Assembly: GCA_965212205.1 (NCBI GenBank)
Contig: CBDBUX010000018.1
Coordinates: 62,001 to 126,000 of the forward strand
Length of the DNA: 64,000 nucleotides
Direction of reading: 5' to 3'
Source: JAHEJJ01 sp965212205
GTDB taxonomy: Bacteria; Bacteroidota; Bacteroidia; Flavobacteriales; Flavobacteriaceae
The notes beneath the pieces were generated by a model. The model saw only the letters and a list, made by a program, of their open reading frames with translations, ran no database searches and had not been told where the DNA came from. Below, one piece after another: positions 9,067 through 17,843 of the stretch (its first letter is position 1; every line of letters begins with the position of its first letter). Position numbers and translations under genes: made by a program.

Positions 9067-9115
9067 TCCTGGAGGTACCACATCAAGCACAAAACCCGCT
9101 CACAGGAGCGGGTTT
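9067..9115 (+). repeat. Direct repeat copy 2: duplicated tRNA-Phe 3' end plus terminator (att-like)
   Basis: 49 bp identical to 8897-8945, offset by 170 bp. Upstream of position 9067 there is no tRNA cloverleaf, so this is a fragment and not a second tRNA. The 121 bp between the copies have no recognisable gene. Such a tRNA 3'-end duplication is the usual footprint of site-specific integration at a tRNA, but slippage duplication is also possible. Copy 2 carries the same terminator (9092-9115). Confidence 0.8.
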
Positions 9116-9166
9116 ATTGTTTCTACTAAATTCAAGCAGTTATTAAATATTTCTGATCTTTGCCTC

Positions 9167-9895
9167 GTGAACCTCATTATCGATGCCGGAAATACCACGG
9201 TAAAACTGGCGGTATTTAATCAGAATGTACTGTTATCGGCCCAGCAAGTGGCTCTGAAGGAATTCGATTTAACACTGGCCAGTGTCTTGAATCAATATGC
9301 AGAGATCACCAATACCATTGTGTCTTCGGTCTCTTATCAGGATAAGGATGCGATAAACAATCTGAACCTATCTGGCCAGGTAATATTCGTAGACCATCAT
9401 TTAAAATTACCATTTGAGAACCGCTATGCCTCCCCTGAGTCTCTGGGAGCCGACAGGATCGCTTTAGCTGTCGCTGCTGTAATGCAATACCCTGATAACA
9501 ATGTGCTGATTATCGATGCCGGAACATGTCTCACCTATGATCTTGTTACAGAACATAAGTCTTATTTGGGTGGCGCTATTTCTCCCGGACTCTATATGCG
9601 ATATCGTGCATTGCACGACTATACCTCCCGACTGCCACAGCTTGATATAACCGATTTTGAGGACCTGATAGGAAATACAACCGAAAACAGTATCCATAGC
9701 GGAGTAGTTAATGGTCTGTGTCAGGAAATAGAAGGAGTGATCGGTCAGTATCAAAGCCGATATAAACATTTAACAGTTATTTTAACAGGCGGCGACGCCG
9801 TATTTTTGTCTAAACGGTTAAAAAAAGCCATATTTGCGCATTCTAATTTTCTCCTGGAAGGCTTGAACTTTTTGCTGGAATACAATAAACAATAG
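9167..9895 (+). CDS. coaX: Type III pantothenate kinase
   Basis: CoaX phosphorylates pantothenate with ATP in the first committed step of coenzyme A synthesis. The protein is 242 residues, normal for the family. N-terminal IIDAGNTTVKLAVF is the ASKHA phosphate-1 motif, SLGADRIALAVAA sits near residue 93, IIDAGTCLTYDLV near 115 carries the catalytic-type Asp, and GGAISPGLYMRYRAL is near 132. The start is GTG at 9167; no ATG fits. It begins a run of seven forward genes to 16.9 kb and abuts the next gene with zero spacing (stop TAG, then ATG). Confidence 0.96.
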   Translation: MNLIIDAGNTTVKLAVFNQNVLLSAQQVALKEFDLTLASVLNQYAEITNTIVSSVSYQDKDAINNLNLSGQVIFVDHHLKLPFENRYASPESLGADRIALAVAAVMQYPDNNVLIIDAGTCLTYDLVTEHKSYLGGAISPGLYMRYRALHDYTSRLPQLDITDFEDLIGNTTENSIHSGVVNGLCQEIEGVIGQYQSRYKHLTVILTGGDAVFLSKRLKKAIFAHSNFLLEGLNFLLEYNKQ

Positions 9896-11161
9896 ATGAT
9901 TAGAAAGATCGCAATTGCAGTGCTGTGTTGTACGGCTCTCACTTCATATGCCCAAAACAGTACGATTTCACCTTATTCATTTTTCGGAATTGGAGATCTG
10001 CGTTCGGGTGCTACTATCGAAAACCAGCAGATGGGCGGTATTGGCATGTATACAGATAGTATACATATCAGTCTGCAAAATCCTGCTGCCTACGGTAAAT
10101 TAAGACTTACCACCTATACTTTCGGAGGGTCACACCGGGAATTCAGATTAAAGACATTCGAGGAACAGCAACGGACCGCAGTAACCAATATGGAATACAT
10201 CGGTTTGGCCTTTCCTATCGGAAAAAAAATGGGGGTGGGCTTAGGCGTAAAGCCGCGATCCTCGGTCGGGTATGCGCTCGAAGCCGAAAGTATTGATGAA
10301 AACGGCGATCTTGTTACCAATATTTTTAGCGGGGACGGTGGTATCAACCAAACCTTCTTGTCCTTAGGTATCCAGATATTACCAAATCTTCATGTCGGGG
10401 CGACACTAAAGTATAACTTCGGTTTACTTGAAAGTCAGAGGTTACAAAGCGTAGAAGGGGTACAACTGGGCACGATAGACAGTCGCGAATCGGATATAAC
10501 AGGTTTCGACTTTAACTATGGCCTTACCTATACCCCAAAAATCGGTGAAAAATATACCTTGTTTACCTCCGCCAGAGTCAATACTCAGGGAAACCTGGAA
10601 TCTACCAATTCTCAACGTATAGGTTCTTTCGATGTTAACACAGGTGCAGACGTTGAGGTTGTTGAAGTAGACCTGGAAGCCCTCGGGCTAAAAAATACTG
10701 AACTTAAAATACCAACTGCAACTTCTTTCGGTCTGGGATTCGGTCAGGATAAAAAGTGGTTCGTAGGTGCTGAATATACTTTTCAGGATTTTAGTTCATT
10801 CGAAAACCTGCTTATCGATGCAGAAAACCTGGTGTATACCAAAGCCAGTACAATGGCTTTAGGACTATTTTTCATACCGGATTATGCCTCGTTTACCAGC
10901 TATCTTAAACGCGTTAATTACCGAGCCGGACTAAGATACGATAAGACCGGCCTAGTACTTAACGGTAAGGAGATTGAGAATTTTGGCATAACTTTTGGTT
11001 TAGGTCTACCACTGGGCGGCGCATTCTCAAATCTGAACGTCGGGTTCGAACTGGGAAGAAGAGGAACTACCGCCGCCGACCTTATAGAGGAAAGCTATTT
11101 GAAATTTGGGATAGGACTTTCACTCAACGACAGATGGTTCCAGAAAAGAAAAATAAATTGA
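9896..11161 (+). CDS. Outer-membrane beta-barrel protein of the coaX-lptC cluster
   Basis: A 421-residue protein with a Sec signal (MIRKIAIAVLCCTALTSYAQ). The mature part begins STISPYSFFGIGDL, then GATIENQQMGGIGMYTDS and SLQNPAAYGKLR, a pattern found in flavobacterial FadL/OmpP1-like barrels. The remainder alternates hydrophobic and polar residues with many Gly turns and ends in strand-like sequence (LKFGIGLSLNDRWFQKRKIN). The ATG follows the coaX stop codon directly, so translation is probably coupled. Position beside a TPR protein and lptC points to a role in outer-membrane biogenesis or homeostasis; this is context, not proof. Confidence 0.75.
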   Translation: MIRKIAIAVLCCTALTSYAQNSTISPYSFFGIGDLRSGATIENQQMGGIGMYTDSIHISLQNPAAYGKLRLTTYTFGGSHREFRLKTFEEQQRTAVTNMEYIGLAFPIGKKMGVGLGVKPRSSVGYALEAESIDENGDLVTNIFSGDGGINQTFLSLGIQILPNLHVGATLKYNFGLLESQRLQSVEGVQLGTIDSRESDITGFDFNYGLTYTPKIGEKYTLFTSARVNTQGNLESTNSQRIGSFDVNTGADVEVVEVDLEALGLKNTELKIPTATSFGLGFGQDKKWFVGAEYTFQDFSSFENLLIDAENLVYTKASTMALGLFFIPDYASFTSYLKRVNYRAGLRYDKTGLVLNGKEIENFGITFGLGLPLGGAFSNLNVGFELGRRGTTAADLIEESYLKFGIGLSLNDRWFQKRKIN

Positions 11162-11203
11162 TAAAATTTTAGTATTTTAACTGCCTTAAAACCGAATAAC
11201 ACG

Positions 11204-12574
11204 ATGAAAAAGAATCTTTTCTTAATGACGATAGGAATTTTGGGATACGTGGGGCTATCTAACGCTCAGGCTCAGAATCCGGAATGCATGACGAATCTTT
11301 CGATTTATGCGGAACACGCCAAAGTAAAAAATTACGACGCGGCTTATGAACCCTGGCAAATGGTTTACCAGGCGTGTCCTGATATCAACAAAGCTAATTT
11401 TTCTCTCGGTGAGAAAATATTGAAGCATAAGATTAAAAATAGTTCGGGCGCCGATAAGGATGCCTATATCCAGGACCTGCTGGCATTATATGACAGTAGC
11501 GGGAAGTACTTTCCAAAAAAGTTCAGTCAGGCCGACAGGGCGATCGACAAGGCCCTATTGCAGTACGACAACAAAATGGCTTCGGATGAAGAATTATATA
11601 ATATGCTCGATGCAGCATTTAAAGGAGACATGAAAAATTTCAGAAATCCAAAAGCGCTCTATCTCTATTTTTCAAGCCTGGTAGATCTTCATGAAGCTGG
11701 GAAAAAAGACCTTCAGTCGGTTTTTGATACTTACGATGACGTAAACGAAAAGATAGAGGAAGAAAATAAAAAGTTAACCGATAGAATTACGGTATTACTT
11801 CCTAAAGAAGATGCAGGGACATTGACATCAAAGGAAAAAAGACAGCTAAAGGTGGCTACCACTAATTCAGAATCTTATGGTAAGATCGCCGGTAGTATAG
11901 ACTCTAAATTAGGTGCCCTTGCAGACTGTGGTAACCTGATTCCTCTCTACGAGAAGAGTTTCGAATCTAAAAAAGGAGACGTTAATTGGGTAAAGCGTGC
12001 AGTAGGAAGAATGTTTAGCAAAGACTGTACTGATGATCCTCTCTTCCGCAAGCTATTTGAAGCTCAGCTTGCGTTGGAACCTTCGGCTAGTGCATACCTA
12101 TATGGTGGTACCTTGAAACAAAAAGCAGGTGATAGCAAAGGAGCCATAGCCGATTTCAACAAAGCTGTGGAATTAGAAACAGACTCTTATAAAAAATCTA
12201 ACATCCTGTACAAAATTGCCACTACACTAAGGAGAAGCAGTAAATCTCAGGCACGCAGCTATGCCCAAAAGGCAATTAATACCAACTCCTCTAACGGAAA
12301 GGCCTATTTGTTGATCGCTAATCTATATGCGACCAGTGCAAATCAATGCGGGGAAACTCCTTTTGAAAAGAGAGCCATATATTGGAAAGCTGCAGATATG
12401 GCCCGTAAGGCAGGACGTGTAGACCCATCACTGAGTTCTAGAGCCGGGCAGTCTGCTGCAAGCTATAGTGCAAAAGCACCTTCTAAAACAGATATCTTTC
12501 AGTCTGGCATGGCAGGTAAGACTCTTACTTTTAGCTGCTGGGTTGGGGGAAGTATAAAAGTGCCCAATCTATAA
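11204..12574 (+). CDS. Periplasmic tetratricopeptide-repeat protein
   Basis: A 456-residue exported protein (signal MKKNLFLMTIGILGYVGLSNAQAQ). The start of the mature part is YAEHAKVKNYDAAYEPW, a TPR-like helix pair. A canonical TPR lies near residue 300-335 (SASAYLYGGTLKQKAG, GAIADFNKAVEL), followed by further helical repeats (SQARSYAQKAINTNSS, GKAYLLIANLYATSA). The middle part has a charged coiled-coil-like stretch (YDDVNEKIEEENKKL). It probably acts as a scaffold in the periplasm. Spacing to lptC is 2 bp, so the two are co-transcribed and probably coupled. Confidence 0.8.
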   Translation: MKKNLFLMTIGILGYVGLSNAQAQNPECMTNLSIYAEHAKVKNYDAAYEPWQMVYQACPDINKANFSLGEKILKHKIKNSSGADKDAYIQDLLALYDSSGKYFPKKFSQADRAIDKALLQYDNKMASDEELYNMLDAAFKGDMKNFRNPKALYLYFSSLVDLHEAGKKDLQSVFDTYDDVNEKIEEENKKLTDRITVLLPKEDAGTLTSKEKRQLKVATTNSESYGKIAGSIDSKLGALADCGNLIPLYEKSFESKKGDVNWVKRAVGRMFSKDCTDDPLFRKLFEAQLALEPSASAYLYGGTLKQKAGDSKGAIADFNKAVELETDSYKKSNILYKIATTLRRSSKSQARSYAQKAINTNSSNGKAYLLIANLYATSANQCGETPFEKRAIYWKAADMARKAGRVDPSLSSRAGQSAASYSAKAPSKTDIFQSGMAGKTLTFSCWVGGSIKVPNL

Positions 12575-12576
12575 GG

Positions 12577-13182
12577 ATGACCTTATCTAATGGATACGAC
12601 TTAAAGAACATTGCCATAGGATTCTCTATGGCATTTCTTTTTGTGGGTTGCCAGGATAATTACAAACGGGTAGGGGAAGAAGCCGAAAAAAAGATCTTTC
12701 CTCAAGGCGTGGCGAAAAACTTCCGACTTACCTATACGGAGACGCCCGAAAAGATGAATAGCGAGGATAAAAAGGAATCAAGGGTAATTGCAATTCTCTC
12801 TAGCCCTTTAAGCGAAGACTTCGATAATCATGATTTCAGGTACCGTACTTTTCCCGATGGACTAGTGGTAGAATTCTATGATGATCAGGAGAAGAAAAAC
12901 ATCATAAAGGCAGACTATGCCATTATTTACTCCCTTACCAACGTGATCGATCTAAGAGGGAATGTCCTCATTGAAACCCATGATGGAAAAAAACTCGAGG
13001 CTCCACAATTGTATTGGGACAGAGGGAACGACTGGATATTTACCCAGGAAAAGTTCAAATTTACCAATCCGGAGGATGGCACTATTATGGATGGCGAGGG
13101 AATGGATTTCAACAAAGATTTTACGTATTTTAATGCACATAGGACCTATGGTCTGATGACTATAAAAGAAGACCCGTCATGA
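12577..13182 (+). CDS. lptC: LPS export ABC transporter periplasmic protein LptC
   Basis: LptC is the bitopic inner-membrane protein that hands lipopolysaccharide from LptBFG to LptA in the periplasmic bridge. The protein is 201 residues, with a short hydrophobic N-terminus ending in FLFVGCQDN, so in this lineage it may be lipid-anchored. The core has the OstA-fold pattern: FPDGLVVEFYD, IIKADYAIIYSLTNVIDLRGNV and LEAPQLYWDRGNDWIFTQEKF, ending in GEGMDFNKDFTYFNAH. It overlaps the next gene by 4 bp (ATGA). lptE lies elsewhere in the window, at 50 kb. Confidence 0.87.
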   Translation: MTLSNGYDLKNIAIGFSMAFLFVGCQDNYKRVGEEAEKKIFPQGVAKNFRLTYTETPEKMNSEDKKESRVIAILSSPLSEDFDNHDFRYRTFPDGLVVEFYDDQEKKNIIKADYAIIYSLTNVIDLRGNVLIETHDGKKLEAPQLYWDRGNDWIFTQEKFKFTNPEDGTIMDGEGMDFNKDFTYFNAHRTYGLMTIKEDPS

Positions 13183-13382
13183 TCAAAATATTAAGATATA
13201 CCGAATATCTCTACCTGATAGTTGCGATTATTTCGATTTATAAAATTGCGGAATTATGGAACGTAGACCGAGAGCGTACCTACATTTTTATCTTCTTCGC
13301 AGTAGTTTCTATCGGGATGTTTGCATTTCGCCGACGGTATCGCAAAAGATTTGAGCAACGTCAGAGAGATAATAAGTCTTAA
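13179..13382 (+). CDS. Small two-TM membrane protein of the lptC operon
   Basis: A 67-residue protein with two TM helices (EYLYLIVAIISIYKIAEL and TYIFIFFAVVSIGMFAF) ending in a very basic tail (RRRYRKRFEQRQRDNKS), which predicts a cytoplasmic C-terminus. Its ATG overlaps the lptC stop (ATGA) and the next gene begins 2 bp after its stop, so it sits tightly inside the operon. The operon position argues that it is translated. Function unknown. Confidence 0.7.
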   Translation: MIKILRYTEYLYLIVAIISIYKIAELWNVDRERTYIFIFFAVVSIGMFAFRRRYRKRFEQRQRDNKS

Positions 13383-13384
13383 CG

Positions 13385-14674
13385 GTGGAATCCTATATTG
13401 CCATTATCGTCATAGCACTCCTATTATCCGCCTTTTTTTCGGGTATGGAGATCGCCTATGTGTCGGCAAACAAGATACATATTGAACTTGAGAAAAAGCA
13501 AGAAGGTATTCTTGCAGGAGTACTGGACCGCTTAACACGAAGGCCTTCTAAGTTTATTGCCACCATGCTGATTGGAAATAATATCTCGCTGGTGGTCTAT
13601 GGTTTGTTCATGGGCGAACTTCTAATGAATTGGTTTTCGAGTAAACTACCCTCTCCATATCCTCTTGTGCAGCTCATGCTTACCGATTTCAGTTTGCTCA
13701 GTCAGACTATAATTTCCACCGTTGTTATTTTACTAACGGCCGAGTTTTTCCCAAAAGTACTGTTTCAGATCTATGCCAATACACTGATCAAGCTATTTGC
13801 CATTCCAGCCTATTTTTTTTATTGGATATTTTCAATGGTCTCCGAATTTGTAATCAAAGTCTCAGATGTGGTATTAAAAACCTTTCTAAAAACAGATGGA
13901 GATGAAGTGCAGTTGGCTTTTAGCAAGATCGAACTCGGAGATTATATCACCGAACAAATGGAAACGGTGGAAGAGGAAGACGAAGTGGATTCAGAAATTC
14001 AGATCTTTCAAAACGCACTGGAATTCTCGGAGGTAAAAGCCAGGGAGGTGATGGTGCCGAGAACAGAGATTATGGCGGTAGAAATTCATGAATCTCCCAA
14101 AACCCTGGTAAAACTTTTTACCGAAACCGGCTATTCTAAAATTCTGGTTTATAAGGATACAGTAGATAACATCATCGGTTATGTGCATTCTTTTGAACTT
14201 TTCAAGAAACCTAAAACCATAAGGAGGATATTGTTACCAGTGGAATTTGTTCCTGAAACTATGCTGATTCACGACATCTTGAATGTACTGACCAAAAAAC
14301 GCAAGAGTATAGCCGTTGTTTTAGACGAATACGGCGGCACCTCGGGCATCATGACAGTAGAAGACATTGTGGAGGAACTATTTGGTGAGATCGAGGACGA
14401 ACACGATTCAACCGACCTTCACGAGGAGCAGTTAGATGAGAATAGTTTTGTTTTCTCAGCACGACTTGAAGTTGATTATCTGAATGAGCATTACAAGTTA
14501 GATCTGCCCGAAAGTGAGGAATATGAAACGCTCGGAGGTCTGATTGTAAGTGAAACGGGCGAAATCCCGGAAAAAGATTCAAAGATTATTGTAGATACGT
14601 ATCAGTTTACCATCAAGGAGGTATCCAATACCAAGATCGACCTGGTTGCTGTAAAAATCATTGAGAAACAATAG
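13385..14674 (+). CDS. CNNM/HlyC-CorC family transmembrane CBS-domain protein
   Basis: A 429-residue protein with domains in order: DUF21 membrane domain (residues 1-185; SAFFSGMEIAYVSAN is the family signature), a CBS pair (about 205-330; REVMVPRTEIMAVEI and VLDEYGGTSGIMTVEDIVEE) and a C-terminal CorC/HlyC domain (about 345-425; SARLEVDYLNEHYKLDL, GGLIVSETGEIPE). Members of this family are linked to Mg/Na transport; in flavobacteria the related GldE is linked to gliding, but the usual gldE neighbours are absent here. Start is GTG at 13385, 2 bp after the previous stop. Substrate not assigned. Confidence 0.88.
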   Translation: MESYIAIIVIALLLSAFFSGMEIAYVSANKIHIELEKKQEGILAGVLDRLTRRPSKFIATMLIGNNISLVVYGLFMGELLMNWFSSKLPSPYPLVQLMLTDFSLLSQTIISTVVILLTAEFFPKVLFQIYANTLIKLFAIPAYFFYWIFSMVSEFVIKVSDVVLKTFLKTDGDEVQLAFSKIELGDYITEQMETVEEEDEVDSEIQIFQNALEFSEVKAREVMVPRTEIMAVEIHESPKTLVKLFTETGYSKILVYKDTVDNIIGYVHSFELFKKPKTIRRILLPVEFVPETMLIHDILNVLTKKRKSIAVVLDEYGGTSGIMTVEDIVEELFGEIEDEHDSTDLHEEQLDENSFVFSARLEVDYLNEHYKLDLPESEEYETLGGLIVSETGEIPEKDSKIIVDTYQFTIKEVSNTKIDLVAVKIIEKQ

Positions 14675-14762
14675 GTTGCAACGCAATTAAATACGAGCGC
14701 TCTGGTTTTTATATTTAGGTGGAAAGTGGTAATTTCGCCAACTGATTTAAATAAACCCGACA

Positions 14763-16883
14763 ATGGCAATTTTAGAGAATATTAGAAAGCGAACCACGGT
14801 GTTGATATTGATCATTGGAATGGCGCTGTTCGCTTTTGTGATTTCAGGAATTTTTACAAGCAACGATTTCACCGGAGGCAAAGTAGGCAGCACAGTGGCT
14901 GAGATCAACGGAGAAGAAGTATCTATCGATGAATTTCGAACTAAAATTGAACGTATTTCACGAAGGAGCGGTCCTACTACTTCCTCCCTTCAATTGGTGA
15001 ATAGTGTTTGGAGCCAGGTAGAACGCCAGACCATACTGGGTCAGGAATTCGAGGACCTGGGAATCGCCATTGAACAAGACCAGATTATCGATGTGATCAA
15101 ATCCAGTCCTGGTCTCGCACAAAATCCACAATTTGTAGATGAGAACGGGATTTTTGATGAGAACCGGTTTAAAGAGTTTATTGCAGATTTAAGGATCAAT
15201 GCACCATCACAATACGAAGATTGGTTGCAGGATGAGGAATTGATCATTCAGAGTTCAAAAGAACAGACCTATTTTAATCTGGTAAGAGCCGGAGTGGGAG
15301 CGACACTTAAGGAAGGTGAATTGGATTACAAGCTGGCCAATAACAAAGTGAGTCTTAGATATGTTAGAGTACCTTATGCCACTATCGCCGATAGCTCCGT
15401 GATCGTGAGCAAGGAGGAGATCGCAGACTATATCAAGGTCCATCCTGACGAATATAAGCAAGAGCGGGCACGCGATGTACAATTTGTGTATTTCGAAGAA
15501 AAACCCTCTGCCGAGGATATTGCCCAGGCAAAGCAAGAAATCGCCAATCTCCTGGAAGATTCTGTAGAGTATCTGGAGGAAAAGGATACTACCGATACAA
15601 TCCCGGGATTTAGGAATACATCAGATCCTATGGCTTTCCTCGGGCGTAATTCCGATACAAAATTCGATACAATCTATCAGGCCAAAAGCGGCCTGCCGGC
15701 AAGATTTGCTGATACCTTATTTGCTTTAAACGTAGGAGAAGTATTTGGTCCTTATCGTGATGGAGATTACTTTAAAGTGGCTAAAATGATCGATCGGAAA
15801 CCCGAAGGTTCTGTTAAGGCAAGCCATATTCTAATCACCTATGAAGGGGCCACTCGTGCCAATCCCGAAATCAAAAGGACTAAGGAAGAAGCAGAGGAGG
15901 AAGCAAATAATCTTTTGGAAGAAGCCCTGAAGCCAGGAACTGTATTTACCGAACTGGCAAGAGACAATTCTGATGGTCCATCGGCTCCTAAAGGAGGAGA
16001 TCTCGGTTATTTTGAAGAGGGGGTAATGACCCCCAAATTCAACGATTTTGTTTTTGGGAATGAAATCGGTCATGTCGATTTGGTTGAAACAGAATTCGGT
16101 TATCATATTGTTAGGGTCGATGACAAAAGGGATTTAGTGCAGATCGCGACACTAACTCGTGAAATTGAACCTTCAGAAGAGACGTTGAACGGATTATTTA
16201 CCAATGCGACGAAATTTGAAATGGAGACCACTTCTGCAGATCGATCGTTTAATGAGCTGGCTAAGGAGAACGAATATACCGTCAGGCCTGTTAACAAGAT
16301 CAAGGAAATGGATGAGTATCTTCCCGGATTGAATTCCCAGAGGAATGTTGTCCAATGGACATTTAATGAGGAAACCGAAATAGGGGATATAAAGCGTTTT
16401 AATATCAACAATGGTTATGCGGTAATACAGCTTACGGCCAAATACGAAGAAGGCCCTAAAGCCGTAGAGGAAGCCTCTGCCCAGGTTCTGCCAATACTAA
16501 GAAAGGAAAAGAAAGCCGAGCGTATTATTAATGAGAATAATGGCAAGAGCCTCGAACAACTGGCCACAGATAATGCTACTTCTGTTTCATCGGCCACCTC
16601 ACTTACCGTAAAGGCGCCTACTATTCCTGGTGCAGGGAAAGAGTCATTGGTTGTTGGCACGGCTTTTTCCATGAATCAGGGAGATACTTCAGGCCTGATT
16701 AAAGGCGAAACAGGTGTTTTTATGTTCGAAGTTGTCGGCAAGGAAGATGCACCTTCATTGGATAATTATGTTCCCTATGCCAATGACTTAAAAGCCGCTA
16801 GTGGTGCTAAGGTCAATGCATCGGTATATGAGGCACTTCTTGAAAAGGCCGAAATAGAGGACAACAGAGCTACATTTTATTAG
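14763..16883 (+). CDS. PpiD/SurA-type peptidylprolyl isomerase and periplasmic chaperone
   Basis: A 706-residue envelope foldase. N-terminal TM anchor (VLILIIGMALFAFVISGIF, residues 12-30), then a SurA_N-like domain (VAEINGEEVSIDEFR). A parvulin PpiC domain follows at about residues 345-455 (VKASHILITYEGA, FTELARDNSDGPSAPKGG, DLGYFEEGVMTPKFNDFVF, ETEFGYHIVRVDDKR), then a second, degenerate isomerase-like region. Arrangement and length match the SurA N-terminal/PpiD proteins of Bacteroidota. It assists folding of exported and outer-membrane proteins and is the last gene of the coaX-lptC run. The next gene is convergent, and I see no clear terminator in the 36-bp gap. Confidence 0.9.
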   Translation: MAILENIRKRTTVLILIIGMALFAFVISGIFTSNDFTGGKVGSTVAEINGEEVSIDEFRTKIERISRRSGPTTSSLQLVNSVWSQVERQTILGQEFEDLGIAIEQDQIIDVIKSSPGLAQNPQFVDENGIFDENRFKEFIADLRINAPSQYEDWLQDEELIIQSSKEQTYFNLVRAGVGATLKEGELDYKLANNKVSLRYVRVPYATIADSSVIVSKEEIADYIKVHPDEYKQERARDVQFVYFEEKPSAEDIAQAKQEIANLLEDSVEYLEEKDTTDTIPGFRNTSDPMAFLGRNSDTKFDTIYQAKSGLPARFADTLFALNVGEVFGPYRDGDYFKVAKMIDRKPEGSVKASHILITYEGATRANPEIKRTKEEAEEEANNLLEEALKPGTVFTELARDNSDGPSAPKGGDLGYFEEGVMTPKFNDFVFGNEIGHVDLVETEFGYHIVRVDDKRDLVQIATLTREIEPSEETLNGLFTNATKFEMETTSADRSFNELAKENEYTVRPVNKIKEMDEYLPGLNSQRNVVQWTFNEETEIGDIKRFNINNGYAVIQLTAKYEEGPKAVEEASAQVLPILRKEKKAERIINENNGKSLEQLATDNATSVSSATSLTVKAPTIPGAGKESLVVGTAFSMNQGDTSGLIKGETGVFMFEVVGKEDAPSLDNYVPYANDLKAASGAKVNASVYEALLEKAEIEDNRATFY

Positions 16884-16919
16884 TAAGCCGGGAGCGCCCG
16901 CCCATACACGGCAGTTTGC

Positions 16920-17843
16920 TCATTTTACCATCTCTTTATATGACAATATGGTGTTATAACCCTTGTTATGGAAGTATGTCGGGTCTTCGGTATGGCTCGC
17001 CGCCAGCACAAAATCTCCACCCCAGGCTCCCAAACTCTTGACAACTCCATTATAGTCGGGAAATAAATCGTCCTGTACTCTGGTGAGTTGCAAACTTCTG
17101 GCCATGAGAATTTCATGTGCTTCCAGGACCTCCTGGAAGTCTTTGAGGTTATCACAATTAATCAATTCCCGGGTGAGCGAGGAAATTTCTTTGATCAATG
17201 CCGGCTTCTCTATTTTGAGCGATCTATAGCGTTCGATTCCTTCCCGGCTGTCTTGTTTCCTGTTCAGATATACAAAACTTAGCTGCTCTTTAAAAGCAGG
17301 TTCGAAAGCTACTTCCACGATCCTTGGTTCCTGCTTTACCAAATGATAGAGTATAGGTTTGCCATGAATAGCGCAGGCGATATCATAACCACTACCACCA
17401 AAAGTATTCTGCAGAAGCTGGTAAGCGTCTATTTCGGCCCACTGTGCAATATTATTTAACAGCGTAGATGAGCTGCCTAAACCCCAGTGACGGTTAAAAT
17501 TCATATGCGTCTCTACCCGGACTCCGGAATTCTGTCGCAAAAAATCAGGATTTAATTCCCTGGTCTTTTTAAAAATAGTATTCAGGCGGTGAGCCACCTC
17601 ATCGGAAAAGAATTTATTGTTACTTAAAGTACCCGGTTTTAAATGCTCAAGGTCAAATTCTCCTTGAAACCAAATGTCGTTTTTGTTATCGAAGGAAGTC
17701 CAGAGTAGGGTATTGTTCTCTTGCTGGCTTACTTTTAAAGACTGACCGAAGGTTGTAGGCAGAGCCAGGCTTAGACTGCCATCCAGGACGGTATACTCCC
17801 CGGTGAGCAATAATTTTCCATGACTGTGATAATGTGTCCACAT
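16920..17843 (-). CDS. GYDIA-type GHMP kinase (mevalonate kinase-like)
   Basis: A 307-residue GHMP-superfamily kinase. KLLLTGEYTVLDGS near residue 10 is the N-terminal motif, WGLGSSSTLLNN near 120 is the ATP-binding glycine loop and GGSGYDIACAI near 150 carries the GYDIA signature of a Bacteroidota subfamily. The partner gene encodes HMG-CoA reductase and overlaps by one base (TAATG), so it very likely phosphorylates mevalonate or phosphomevalonate for isoprenoid synthesis. The exact step is not proven for the subfamily; the C-terminal GHMP motif is replaced by GAWGGDFVLAAS. Confidence 0.88.
   Translation of the reverse strand: MWTHYHSHGKLLLTGEYTVLDGSLSLALPTTFGQSLKVSQQENNTLLWTSFDNKNDIWFQGEFDLEHLKPGTLSNNKFFSDEVAHRLNTIFKKTRELNPDFLRQNSGVRVETHMNFNRHWGLGSSSTLLNNIAQWAEIDAYQLLQNTFGGSGYDIACAIHGKPILYHLVKQEPRIVEVAFEPAFKEQLSFVYLNRKQDSREGIERYRSLKIEKPALIKEISSLTRELINCDNLKDFQEVLEAHEILMARSLQLTRVQDDLFPDYNGVVKSLGAWGGDFVLAASHTEDPTYFHNKGYNTILSYKEMVK

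Noticed and set aside
9067..9115. A second tRNA-Phe gene
   Set aside because: Only the last 14 nt of the tRNA are present; there is no D-arm or anticodon arm upstream.
13385..14674. GldE identity for the CNNM/HlyC protein
   Set aside because: The domain order fits, but gldE usually lies next to ssb and gldD, which are not here; only the family name is supported.
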